Notes under the pieces: model-generated
The model's database searches: none
Told to the model about the DNA's origin: nothing
What the model saw: the letters and a program-made list of their open reading frames with translations, nothing else
Position numbers and translations under genes: made by a program
In this document: positions 31,802 through 42,088 of the stretch, piece by piece
Layout: every line of letters starts with the position of its first letter
How positions within the stretch are numbered: the stretch's first letter is position 1
NCBI GenBank assembly: GCA_022702545.1
Contig: JAHRBC010000002.1
Location: forward strand, 8,866,001-8,930,000
DNA from: Phycomyces nitens
Lineage: Eukaryota > Mucoromycota > Mucoromycetes > Mucorales > Phycomycetaceae
Direction: 5' to 3'
Length of the DNA: 64,000 nt

Positions 31802-34800
31802 ATGTCTTCTATTTCCGCTCTTAACAACACTGCCTGTTACTGCAACAAATGCAACAACAACCAGCAAGGATTCTCTATTGTATCCAAGCGCACTTCCCAG
31901 CGTCATGCCAAGAGAGCAAGATTTGAAGAAGTCTTGGATTTTGAAAACAGTATGTTATTTTCAATATTAATTTTATCTTTGCTGCGCAATAATAACCATT
32001 AGCCTTTAATTGAACTCAGGCACACAAAGTGCCGTGATGGACGTTGATGTTGAGGGTAAAAAATATTTATTTGAAAACCAGTACAGGGCAATAAACTAAT
32101 GTATTCTATATTTGTAGCAATCCCGACCTCTCAATCCGAATCCATGGAAACGGATGGTCAGGTCGGCCTACCATTTTTGGATTCCGTCCCGATGTCTGAC
32201 GATGATTCAGTTGACAATGAGGCCAATGGCGATGGCGCCGAAATCACCGATGACTCTGACAATGACAGCGATGATGAAGCCGATGATGAAGAGATTGAGG
32301 TCGAGGAGTTTGACAGTGAAGGTCAGTATAGAATAGCTACAATACAAAAGCAAGCAAAAATTGAGTGTTAATAATTTTCCTTTTTAAATAATAGACCCTT
32401 TTGCTACTCCTGGTATGCCCGAAAACCCAGTGCACAGGGCAATTGCCATTTTCGTTGTTCTGTTTGCATCCCGTTATGTGGTCGATAAGGGTGCTGTTGT
32501 CTTGATTGAGTTCATCAACAAACTCTTGACGATTTACGGACAGGACTTCCAATTGCCTTCAAGCCTTTCTGGTCTCCAAAGCATGACGGGTTTCACTGCC
32601 TTGACCAAGGGTGTAAAGAGATTCGTTGTGTGCCAGGATTGCCACACGGTTTATGAGGAAGCTGGGTCTGCTCCCCTTCAGTGCAGTTCCGCCAAGCTCG
32701 GTTCCGTTTCTCCATGTGGTTGCCAATTGATGAAGCAATCATCATCTGGTGCTTTAGTCCCAAAACGTCAATACAACTACCAGTCCGTCAAGCAGGCGTT
32801 GAGAGTCCTTTTCCTCCGCCCGGATTTCGAAAGCAAGATCAGACAATGGAACCAGGAGTTGAAGATCGTTGATACAATGTGCGACGTTTATGATGGTGCG
32901 ATGTGGAAGGGGTTGAAGGACAAGAACGGCGTTCCCTTTGTTGAAGACTCGCGCTCACTCATGTTGACTCTCAACATTGATTGGTTTCAGCCATTCGATG
33001 GTATCAGCCATTCCTCTGGAGCAATTTACCTCGCAATCAACAATTTGCCTCGAGAGGATAGGTTCAAGGCAGAGAACGTGATTCTTGTTGGTCTGATGCC
33101 TGGGCCAAAAGAACCAAGATCAGAGGAGATTAACAACTACCTCAAGCCCTTGGTCGACGAGTTGGAGCAGCTGTATGTTGGAATGGCCATTCCAAGTTAT
33201 GAAAACCCAAGTGGAGTAACTGTCCGTGCTGCACTCTTCATGGTTGCATGTGATATCCCTGCCGCCAGGAAAACCAGTGGATTCACGTCTCATAACAGTA
33301 CCCATGCATGCTACAAATGCAGTCGTAGTTTCTCTCGCTTGGAAGGGACAAACAATGTCGATTTTCGTGGTTTTGATTTCTGTGCGTGGAGACTTGCAAA
33401 TGGTGCTCAAAACCGGGTGCATGCTGAGGAGTGGAAGAATGCAAGTACGCCCTCAGAAAGGCATCAGCTGGAGGTCGAAAATGGTGTTCGATGGTCGCAG
33501 TTGCATCGCCTTGGATACTTTGATCTAGTACGTGGAACGATCATTGATCCCATGCACAACCTATTCCTGGGAACGGCGAAGAGGATGGTCGAGACGTGGA
33601 CTGCCAGTGGTCTGATCACAGACAACAATCTTCGTGAGATGCAGAGGGTGGCAGAGACCATGGTGTTGCCTGCGGATTACGCAGTGTTGAAGACGAAGAT
33701 TGGGAAGGGATTTCCCCATATGAAGGCCGACGAGTGGAAATCCTGGGTGCTTGTTTACTCCCCTACTCTGTTGAAGACCGTTTTCCCTGCTGCCAAGTTC
33801 AAGAATTGGATTAGCTTTGTCAACGCCTGCCGCCTCTTGATAAAGCCAGCCATCACTTTTGACGAACTTGATGAAGCCCATAGTCACCTGGAGAAATTTG
33901 GTCAAGCCTGCGAACAACAATACCCACACACTGTCCTCACCTGCAATATGCACCTACACCTCCATCTTCGCGAGACCATTCGTGATTTTGGACCAGTGTA
34001 CGGCTATTGGCTCTTTGGGTTTGAGAGATACAATGGGTTGTTGAAGAACATCGAGACAAACAGAAGAGACGGGTTCGAGTCAACATTTATGAAAACATTT
34101 GTCCAGAATTCGTACAAGGAGGACTATACGAATGCCATCCTCAAGTCATCAGTATCTGCTCCTTTCCTTCCTCTCTTAGCCAAACTTTCTTCGTCCTTTG
34201 CCACCTTGTCTCCACCTGCACCTGCACCTGCACCAACACGACGCCCATTCCGAATTCAAAATTTTGTGGATGCATCCCAAGATTCCGAATTCCCGATCAA
34301 GGGTAATGAGCCTCTTCCACCCTCTGCGTTTCCTCTCCAAGCTAGGCCAGCAACAGCAATGAGTGATGGCGACTATCCTCATTTGTTGGAGTATTATAAG
34401 GATACTTATGACATTTCTGAGCTGGAGAGCTATCAATACGCCACTTCTTCTTTGCTGTTTGTCGACAATCAGATAACAAAGATAAAGTCAATCAATCTTC
34501 TTGGGCAGATCTATCATGGTCACAATGGCTCTGGCAAGGGTGGATCATATATTCAAGCTTTGTTTGGCACTAGTACGGGTGAGAACCAGACTGCATATAC
34601 TGGACAAATACAGTATATGTTTGTCCACAACTTTACGCCGCCTCTCTCTGCCTCTGTTCGTCCAAATCGCCAATCATATCAAAGTCAGCATGTTTTCGCC
34701 TTTGTGAGATGGTATGGTGTGTCCTATGATCGTTCGCGTGAGGATGAAGGTGTTGATATATGTTTGCCCGGCTTTTCTCCCCCAGTCATGAGTGCATCTT

Positions 34801-34906
34801 GCCAGTGCATCGCCTTCTTTTAGAAGTTGCGACTGCCACGCACACAAGCCGAAATGGCGTGAAGAGGATGCTGGTCATCCCTTTGCCCAAAAAGCTTTGC
34901 ATATAA
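31802..34906 (+). pseudogene. tnp2: Element D Tnp2-family transposase with a C-terminal 1-nt frameshift
   Basis: Spliced join(31802..31949, 32020..32055, 32118..32321, 32395..34906), phase-1 introns. Exon 1 shows C12-x-C-x2-C-x17-H35; exons 2-3 are strongly acidic (DDSVDNEANGDGAE). The large exon has VVCQDCHTVYEEAG, LTLNIDWFQPF, VACDIPAARKTSGF, HACYKCSRSF, GTIIDPMHNLFLGTAKR and MHLHLHLRETIRDFGP. One base is missing at the C5 run 34779-34783. The ORF therefore stops at 34823 with PVMSASCQCIAFF, while the family C-terminus (ECILPVHRLLLEVA ... PLPKKLCI) continues in another frame to 34906. Only about 33 residues are affected, so partial activity is possible. Confidence 0.9.
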
Positions 34907-35030
34907 TAAATAAATAAATATCTTTTCTCTTTCATAAAAAAAAACAAACAGAAATAGCATTGCCTTTATAAATGTTGTCAAAACGTAATGCGTGTCAAAA
35001 AAATAGATGGATAGATAAAAAAATATTTTA

Positions 35031-36231
35031 TTAAAGCCCATGTCTAAGAGCCCACTGAGGAAGACTGGGATTAAAATTAGTCGGGACTGCCACGTCCACA
35101 GTTCTGTCATAAACCCTTGATAACAACTGGTGGGAGTTTGCTCCAAGTTGGAGACCAACGAATCTGTCAACGACTTGGATGAATCGGTTAAACTATCAAT
35201 TGCACATCAGTAATCAACAGCCATTAAATATATTATTTACAATCAACGCAACAACTCACTTCATTGCTTCTCCAACTTGGGCGAATGGTGCGAACCACAC
35301 GTCTTCTTCCTGCTTCAGAGACTTCGTCATCTGATTCTCCCTCGGACATTGCTCCCTTTTGGAGTGCACCTATGCAGTTCCAACCCATCTCCTGGTTGAT
35401 CTCAGCCCTGTTATTGTCATATGCTGCCAAACGACGAGCATAGTTCTACAAATATTATTATTAATATGTGTTTAATAGATTTTTAATATATTGCAAACAA
35501 CTTACTTCGTTTGCACGACCAGATCTTCGTGAACGTCTGTTCAACGCAGCCCTCACAGCAGGAGACTCTCTCACTTTTCGGCATCTACTAATGAAATTCT
35601 TGTGGAGCCTCTCACGAAGATCCTTTTGCCTCATTCCGTCGCCAGCAAACTTGCGCCCCAGGTAGACGAGCATTCGATCAACCAACTCCTTGTTGGGAGT
35701 CACGTTGAAGTGAACATCGGTGTTCCACCTGGGCTTATCGTTGTTGGCCTCTACTTCTGCTGGGACAGTTGACCGAAACTTTGGATTCCACATGAATTTG
35801 CGGATCGCAGCCTAATAATATATAAAAGTTAACAAACTGATAGTATAGTCTTTGCTCTTTAGTATAATACTTACATAAACCTCTGTGGAAACTCTCTTGC
35901 TGGGGTTTGACAAAGCAATGGGATCCGTCACAACAACATTGCTAGTTGCACTGGTGGAGGCAACAGGAGCAGCAGGAGCAGCAGGAGCAGCAGGAGCAGC
36001 AGGAGCAGCAGGAGCAGCCTCAACGAAATTATCAATGGCAGTGATAGTCTCACGGTTTCCTACAATAATGACACCAAGTCTGGAATCCATCGTTACAAGT
36101 CTGGCGTTTGATGTCACCATCTCGCCTTCCATAATGGTCATCTTGTTCTCCATGGCAACAAGCTTTTCCAATATCAGATCCATGTCAGCAGTAGCAGGAC
36201 GAGGAGCAATTGTTCTTCTTTGGTTAACCAT
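35031..36231 (-). CDS. Gene B of element D: four-exon CACTA accessory protein, 336 aa
   Basis: Spliced complement(35031..35192, 35260..35445, 35506..35811, 35875..36231), 1011 nt, phase-0 introns. Exon 1 (119 aa): MVNQRRTIAPRPATADM, helix LILEKLVAMENKMTIMEGEM, and a run of Ala-Ala-Pro repeats. Exon 2 (102 aa): AAIRKFMWNPKFRS, RWNTDVHFNVTPNKEL, ending NRRSRRSGRANE. Exon 3 (62 aa): AMSEGESDDEVSEAG, RPSWRSNE. Exon 4 (53 aa): FNRFIQVVDRFVGL ... LPQWALRHGL. Same exon lengths as E except exon 1. Convergent with D transposase, 124 bp apart. Confidence 0.82.
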
Positions 36232-36463
36232 TTTCTAGAATATGGTAAAGTATATTTCGATTATAATTATTAGTTTTTGTTCAATTGAAATAAAAATAAA
36301 TATAATATACGTACAAAAACTGTTTGAGTGGGTGGGTGAGTAAGTGTGTGTGTGTGTGGATTGTTGTAAAAGTAAGAGAGGTTGAATACTATCAAAAAGG
36401 CCGTTATATATAGGCATTTTGAATGACTATAAAGATGTTCCTCTATTGTCTTGAAGCACTGAG

Positions 36464-37480
36464 ATGCAAATCGGCCTTGATATTGTTTTTGGGCTCAATC
36501 CATCACACCTTCCGCAGCATGTTTCAAAGGTGAAAAAATTTTCAGATTCTCTCCTTTTTCTTTGGTTCCCTTTATTTTTCCTTTTGCTTGCTTTTTTGAT
36601 ATCGGCGCCTTTCTCTGGTAAGACATTTTTTATACCTCTTTATACACACAAATTAACCTCTTTTTCATAGATGTGCGCTCCCATTGCAACTCATCCTTTC
36701 CACAATGGCCATCTAGACAAATACTCACTGGCCGCATTCACTGGTACCATCATCTTGATAAAAATTATTTTCACTTCTCTCTCAGATTAGCCAAACAACT
36801 TATATAAGGATGCCATCGGCACCAGGTAAAAAAATTTCTTTCAATCATACTTGTTCCCTCTCTGACTCTATTCCATTGTAGACTGCCCTGTCTATTCACG
36901 CCATCGGCCTCCTCCATCATTCGCGATTGTAATCATAAAGGTAATATTCTTTATAAATCTCTTTTTGCTTATTCAAAATATTATTCAGACTATTTATTAA
37001 TAATTATTATTATGTGTTTTATAGGCTCCTTTGGTCTTTCTTTGCACACCATGCCCCCTACTTTGATAACCCATTTGGCTCCTGGTATGTAAATTAAATA
37101 TATCATCACTCTGTTCACCCATATTAATTTTTATTCCCTTTTTTATAGTAAAACCCGCCACACAGCCCATCCAGCCTTACAATTCAAGTCCCCTTTGCCC
37201 ACTCTTGCCCATCTCTTGCAATGTAAGTATCTTTTGTCACACAAAAATTTCCTCTTTGTATCCCATATCAATAACACTTCTTTATCTTTTACAGAACACT
37301 CCCGCAGCCCAAAAAATCGTTGGATATTCATATTTTTGCAGGTATTTTTTATGTAGAAAAATATTCCATCCAAATAGCAGCAAGCAACCGGGTAGAAACG
37401 GCTAGGCATAGGAATAGGCGTAATATTAGACCCTGAACCTAGAAACATTCTATTCTTTCTAATAAAAATAAAAACGTAAA
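36464..37480 (+). other. Divergent mini-exon region of element D (putative third gene)
   Basis: Counterpart of 29929-28912 in E. First frame MQIGLDIVFGLNPSHLPQHV, then SLLFLWFPLFFLLLAFLIS and a GTAAGAC donor near 36619. At least four further GT-AG-like intervals follow, with acceptors near 36670, 36883, 37024, 37149 and 37294. The first exon differs from E by six substitutions and stays open. Transcription away from gene B is suggested by the consistent direction of the splice-like signals; translation is unproven. Confidence 0.4.
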
Positions 37481-37483
37481 ACA

Positions 37484-37486
37484 TTA
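37484..37486. other. Uninterrupted target site corresponding to element G insertion
   Basis: On the minus strand the sequence reads ATTGATTGGTAATGTTTTACG. In E the same sequence is split after ATTGATTGGTAA by element G and resumes TAATGTTTTACG. This shows G's exact ends and its 3-bp TAA duplication. Confidence 0.95.
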
Positions 37487-37926
37487 CCAATCAATTATAA
37501 ACGGGAAATCAAATAATGGGTGATATATTACTGGTGAAGAAGGATAAAGAAGCTTTCAATCCATTCATTTAATTGGCTTTCATGAAGAGTATGCTCAATA
37601 TTTTCGATAAATACACGACCATGTATTTTCATGAATATATGATTCTCCCAATATTTCCAGGTCCATAAATACGGCACCAAAATAGAACCGTACTTTTAAA
37701 TATTTCTTTTTGTTTTTCCAGATCAGATCAGTACACCGAAAGTGCTAACAGCCCTCACCTGCGGCACATTATTTCAAAAATCCACTACTAGATAGCACGT
37801 CAACGAGATAGCTGACAAGGTAGCTTGTCTCATAGTCGGAAAAAAAACCACCCTATGTTAAAACATCGCTTTATAGTACAGCATTGCCACTTTTACGTTA
37901 TTGGAATTTCTTTATTTTTTGCAGTG

Positions 37927-40914
37927 ACTGGCAAGATGCTGTTATGATCAGGCATGGAATATTCATTTTTGCAAACCTCAACACCTTCATCCTCACGCGA
38001 TCTGTTAGAGGTTGTTGCAAACCATCTAACAAATGCAAATACATGTTGATTTTCATGAACCATGCGAGTCCAGTGGTTGGTACTAGTTGATGGCGGCGTG
38101 AACTTATGAATAAAGAGATATTGGATCTGGCCGGTATATGCGTTTACTGTCTGATCATTACTACCAACATATAACGCCTGTATATAGGATCCATGGTTGC
38201 CTAATCCATTTGCTCCACGGTAGACTTGGCCAAGTAGATCGATCGACTTCAACTTCGTTATTTGATCATCTACAAATGAGAACCGAGAAGAAGCTTCCTG
38301 ATAGCTGGTGAGTTCGGCGATGCCATATTGCTCTCTGTAGTAACTCAACAAATGAGGATAGTCTACATCCCCCATTGACGTTGTCTTTCCAAGTTGCAGA
38401 GGAAAGGCCGAGGAAGGAAGAGGTTCATTGCCATTAACAGAGATCTCTGGATTCAAGGAAGAGTCCAAGAAGTGCTGCAAGTTGAATCGGCGTTGGGTGT
38501 CTGGTACAGTGGCAGGTGAAAGGGTGGGTGAGGAGACGAGCTTGGCAAAGACAGAAGAGAATGGGATTTTACTGGAGTATCCAAGGACTGCTTGCACATA
38601 ATCGGCCTTGTACGATTCTTCAACAAAATTCCTCATATACGTTGCCTCAAAACTATCCTTTCTGTTAGTGCTCACGTTCTTTAGCAAACCATTGTATCGC
38701 TCGAACCCAAAGAGCCAATAGCCATACACTGGTCCAAAATCACGAATGGTCTCGCGAAGATGGAGGTGCAGATGCATATTGCAGGTGAGGACACTAGGAG
38801 GGTAAAGACGCTTGCACTTTTGACAGAATTTCTCTAGGTAGTCATGGGCATCGTCAAGTTCTTCAAATGATAGGGATGGCTTTACAAGGAGACGGCAGGC
38901 ATCGACAAAGTCCATCCAGTTTCTGAACTTGTCATTGTTGAGAACATCTTTCAGCAAGACGGGAGAGTACGCCAGCACCCAGGACTTCCATTCGTCAGCT
39001 TTCATAAATGAAAACCCTTTTCCAATTTTCGCTGTCAATGAACTGTACGAGGCTGGGAGAGTCATTTTCTTGGCGATTTGCTGCATGTCGTTCAGTTGTC
39101 CACTATTGATATCACCACCAGCAATCCACTTTTCCATCATTCTCTTTGCCGTGCCCAGAAAGAGATTGTGCATGGGATCAATGATCGTTCCACGTACTAG
39201 ATCAAAGTATCCAAGGCGATGCAGCTGCGACCATCGAACACCATTTTCGATCTCCAGCTGATGCCTTTCTGAGGGTGTACTAGCACTCTTCCACACCTCA
39301 GCATGCACCCTGTTTTCGACACCATGACGAATAGACCACTCCAGATAGTTGAAACCACGAAAGTCCACACTGCTTGTCCCAGCAAGACGACTGAATTGAC
39401 GACTGCATTTATAGCAGGCGTTGGTGCTATTGTGGGATGTGAATCCGCTCGTTTTCCTGGCTGCTGGGATATCACATGCCACCATTAGGAGTGCAGCACG
39501 GACGGTTGCTCCAGATCGATACTCAAAGGTTGGAATTGTCATTCCAACGTACAACTGCTCAAGGTCATCCACCAAAGGCTTGAGATAGCTGTTGATCTCA
39601 TACGACTTGGGCTCCTTTGGTCCAGGCATTAGCCCAACCAAGACGACGTTCTCTGGCTTGAACCTTTCATCTCTGGGCAAGTTGTTGATTGCCAAATATA
39701 TGGCACCAGAGGAGTGGGTGACACCATCGAAGGGCTGAAACCAGTCGATGTTGAGAGTCAACAGAAGAGAACGAGGGCGGGCAACAAATGAAAGACCATC
39801 ACTGTCTTTCAACTCCTTCCACATCTTGCCATCGTAAACGTCACACATGGTGTCTGCCACCTTCAGCTTGTCGTTCCAGAGGCCGATCTTCTGCTCGAAA
39901 CCAGGACGAAGAAAGAGAACCTTGAGTGCATCTTTGACGGACTGATACACAAAGATTTTCTTTGGAACCATGGCACCAGACGTCGACTTCTTTCTCAGCT
40001 CACAGTTACAAGTTATGTTTGCGCCTATTTTCACAGAGCTACACAAGGGAGGAACGGAAATAGATTCTTCGTAGATCTGGTGGCAATCTGGGCAAGAAAC
40101 GAATCGTTTGATATCTTTGGTGATATTGCTAAAACCCGTCATCTTCTGAAGACCAGCAAGACTTGTTGGTAGCTGAAAGTCTTGTTCATAAACCATCAAG
40201 AGCTCATTGACAAACTGGATCAATACAACTGCGCCCTTGTTGACTGCATAACGGGATGCAAAAAGAACAACGAAAATGGCAATAGCCCTATGCACTGGAT
40301 TTTCGGGCATACCAAGAGCACCAAAGGGTTCTGTTTTAAAAAAGGAAAATTATTAACACTCAATTTCGGCATGCTTCTTTATGATAGTTATTCAATACTG
40401 ACCTTCGCCGTTGAACTCCTCAACATCAATCTCCTCAACATCACTCTCTTCATTGTTGCCATTGTCGCTGTCATTGGCAATCTCGGTGTCATCGCCATTA
40501 ACCTCATTGTCAGCCAAATCATCGTCAGACATCGGGACGGAATCCAAAAAAGGTAGGTTGGCCTGACCGCCCATTGTTTCCATGGATTCAGATTCAAACA
40601 TCGGGATTGCTACAAATATGGAATAGATTAGTTTATTGCCCTTAAACTGGTTTTCAAATAAATATTTTTTACCCTCAACATCAACATCCATAATGACACT
40701 TTGTGTGCCTGAGGTTCAATTAAAGAATAATGGTTATTATTGCGCAGTAAATACAAAATTAATACATACTACTCTCAGTTTGTCCAGCCTCTTCAATTCT
40801 TGCTCTTTTGGCATGACGCTGATAATTGTGTCTGGATACCATAGAGAACCCTTCTTGGTTACCATTGCATTTGTTACAGTAACAGGCAGTGTTGTTTTGG
40901 GAAGCAGAAGACAT
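37927..40914 (-). pseudogene. tnp2: Element E Tnp2-family transposase, main part, split by element D
   Basis: Spliced complement(37930..40330, 40403..40609, 40673..40708, 40770..40914), continuing at 31559..31457. Without D the coding length is 2892 nt, 963 aa, with no stop or frameshift. Exon 1: MSSASQNNTACYCNKC with C11-x-C-x2-C-x17-H34; exon 3 acidic (DDLADNEVNGDDTEIAND). The large exon has FVSCPDCHQIYEES, LTLNIDWFQPF, VACDIPAARKTSGF, NACYKCSRQF, GTIIDPMHNLFLGTAKRM, MHLHLHLRETIRDFGPVYGY and ends HNSILPV at the junction. An in-frame run of 10 residues from D's terminus follows before a stop. Intact before D arrived, so the insertion is probably recent. Confidence 0.92.
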
Positions 40915-41164
40915 ATTTTGTGTGATTCGATTGTAAGATAAAAAAGGAAACAAGTGCTTCATATGTTTTATTTGCTGTCAATTTATAGACAAAAAAAAAC
41001 TATTGTATTTTACTTGTTTGCCCGAACCAATAGGATCTGTTAAAAAGTCTTTTTTTATTTGAATAAAAAAAATCTTCTGAGTTGAAAAAAAGGCCTATAT
41101 TTCCTACACCTTAAAGTACTCTTGGTGCACTAGTAATCCAGCCCATTTTTCCAGTGTTATCTCC

Positions 41165-41481
41165 GCAGATTGTGGTTGAAAGGTAATGTCATCGATGCCG
41201 ATTCATAAAAGTCGCATGGAATGTCTTTTCATCAGGCAATGAGGTAGTTGTAGTACCATAGAAAGGGCTCGTAAGTTTTTAGGCAACGTTATTTATTGAA
41301 ATGAGCATTTTATTTGGTGTTAACGATGTTGCGCATTTTTGAGAAAAATAATTTTTCGCCTGTGTGAACAAAACGGTAGCATAACTACCGTTTTTTTGAA
41401 ACCAATTTTTTGTTTTTGATATTATTAGCCATTTTATTTTATTTTATATGACATTAATATTTATTAGAGCACTTTATCTCC
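41165..41481. repeat. 317-bp repeat unit, uninterrupted copy
   Basis: Starts GCAGATTGTGGTTGAAAGG and ends TTTATCTCC just before another GCA at 41482. The second copy begins after element H (48563-48629) and resumes after element F (55214-~55450). That makes a head-to-tail pair whose second unit was hit by two transposons. Contains the hairpin ACGGTAGCATAACTACCGT. It supplies the empty target for F at TCA 41229-41231. Identity otherwise unknown. Confidence 0.85.
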
Positions 41482-42088
41482 GCACACTGCAAAAGAAGGG
41501 TTGTATTAGCCAGAATTAGAGATTTTGAATTATTACGAATTTTTAAAAATGAATTCTAACTCCATCATTTTGACAATTTTTTAATGATGAGACCTAATTT
41601 CGCATTTTATTTCATATATGAGCTCTAAATCGCATATTTGACGCAAAATAGCACACATTTTAATTGACTTTGCAAAATAAATAAATTAAATTGGCATTAT
41701 TTTTTTTTCATTTTTATAAACTATATCGATTTTTACGATTATTGCTTTTTTATTGATTGTATAGACAAAACATTCAATATATTTAAGATGAATCAATGTG
41801 TACGTAATAATAATGACCAATATTTTAAAATAAAAAAATAATATTCAAGGATAATTAATAATTTCGGCACCATTAGTAATCCACCAATTTTTTTTGAATG
41901 TAAGAGATTGGATTTGTAATGCTTATAAATATTAAGGGAGATTGATTCAAAGCCCAGATATCAAAAGACGATGATGAATAAATGGTGTGTTTGATAATAG
42001 GATTAATAATATATATCGTCTCGCTCTGAAATACGATTCATATAAAAAAGAGCCAAATATAATACCTCTTGCTCATATAATCTTTATT

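Larger units (their letters stand above)
31560..37926 (+). mobile_element. CACTA element D (6367 bp) inserted in the transposase gene of E
   Basis: Left end CACTGGAAAAACTCCC; right end (inward) CACTGCAAAAAATAAAG. ACT target duplication at 31557-31559 and 37927-37929. It carries transposase (plus), gene B (minus) and the divergent region. D and E belong to the same subfamily: their divergent arms are near-identical inverted copies (36.2-37.5 kb against 27.1-30.2 kb after removing G). Confidence 0.95.
20588..41156 (-). mobile_element. CACTA element E, host of nested elements C, G and D
   Basis: Left end CACTGGAAAAACGGGCTTG at 20588; right end, read inward from 41156, CACTGGAAAAATGGGCTGG. The two ends match at about 26 of the first 30 positions. 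Removing C, G and D with one target copy each leaves about 6279 bp, the same as sister copies. The gene-B-side arm is then about 1.66 kb, against 1.69 kb in D. Contents: gene B (plus) and transposase (minus, split by D). No target duplication: TGG on the left (gypsy 4), TTA on the right (317-bp repeat). Confidence 0.82.

Noticed and set aside
28912..37480. A composite element with 1.2-kb terminal inverted repeats
   Set aside because: The inverted arms are the equivalent arms of two separate elements, E and D, inserted in opposite orientation.
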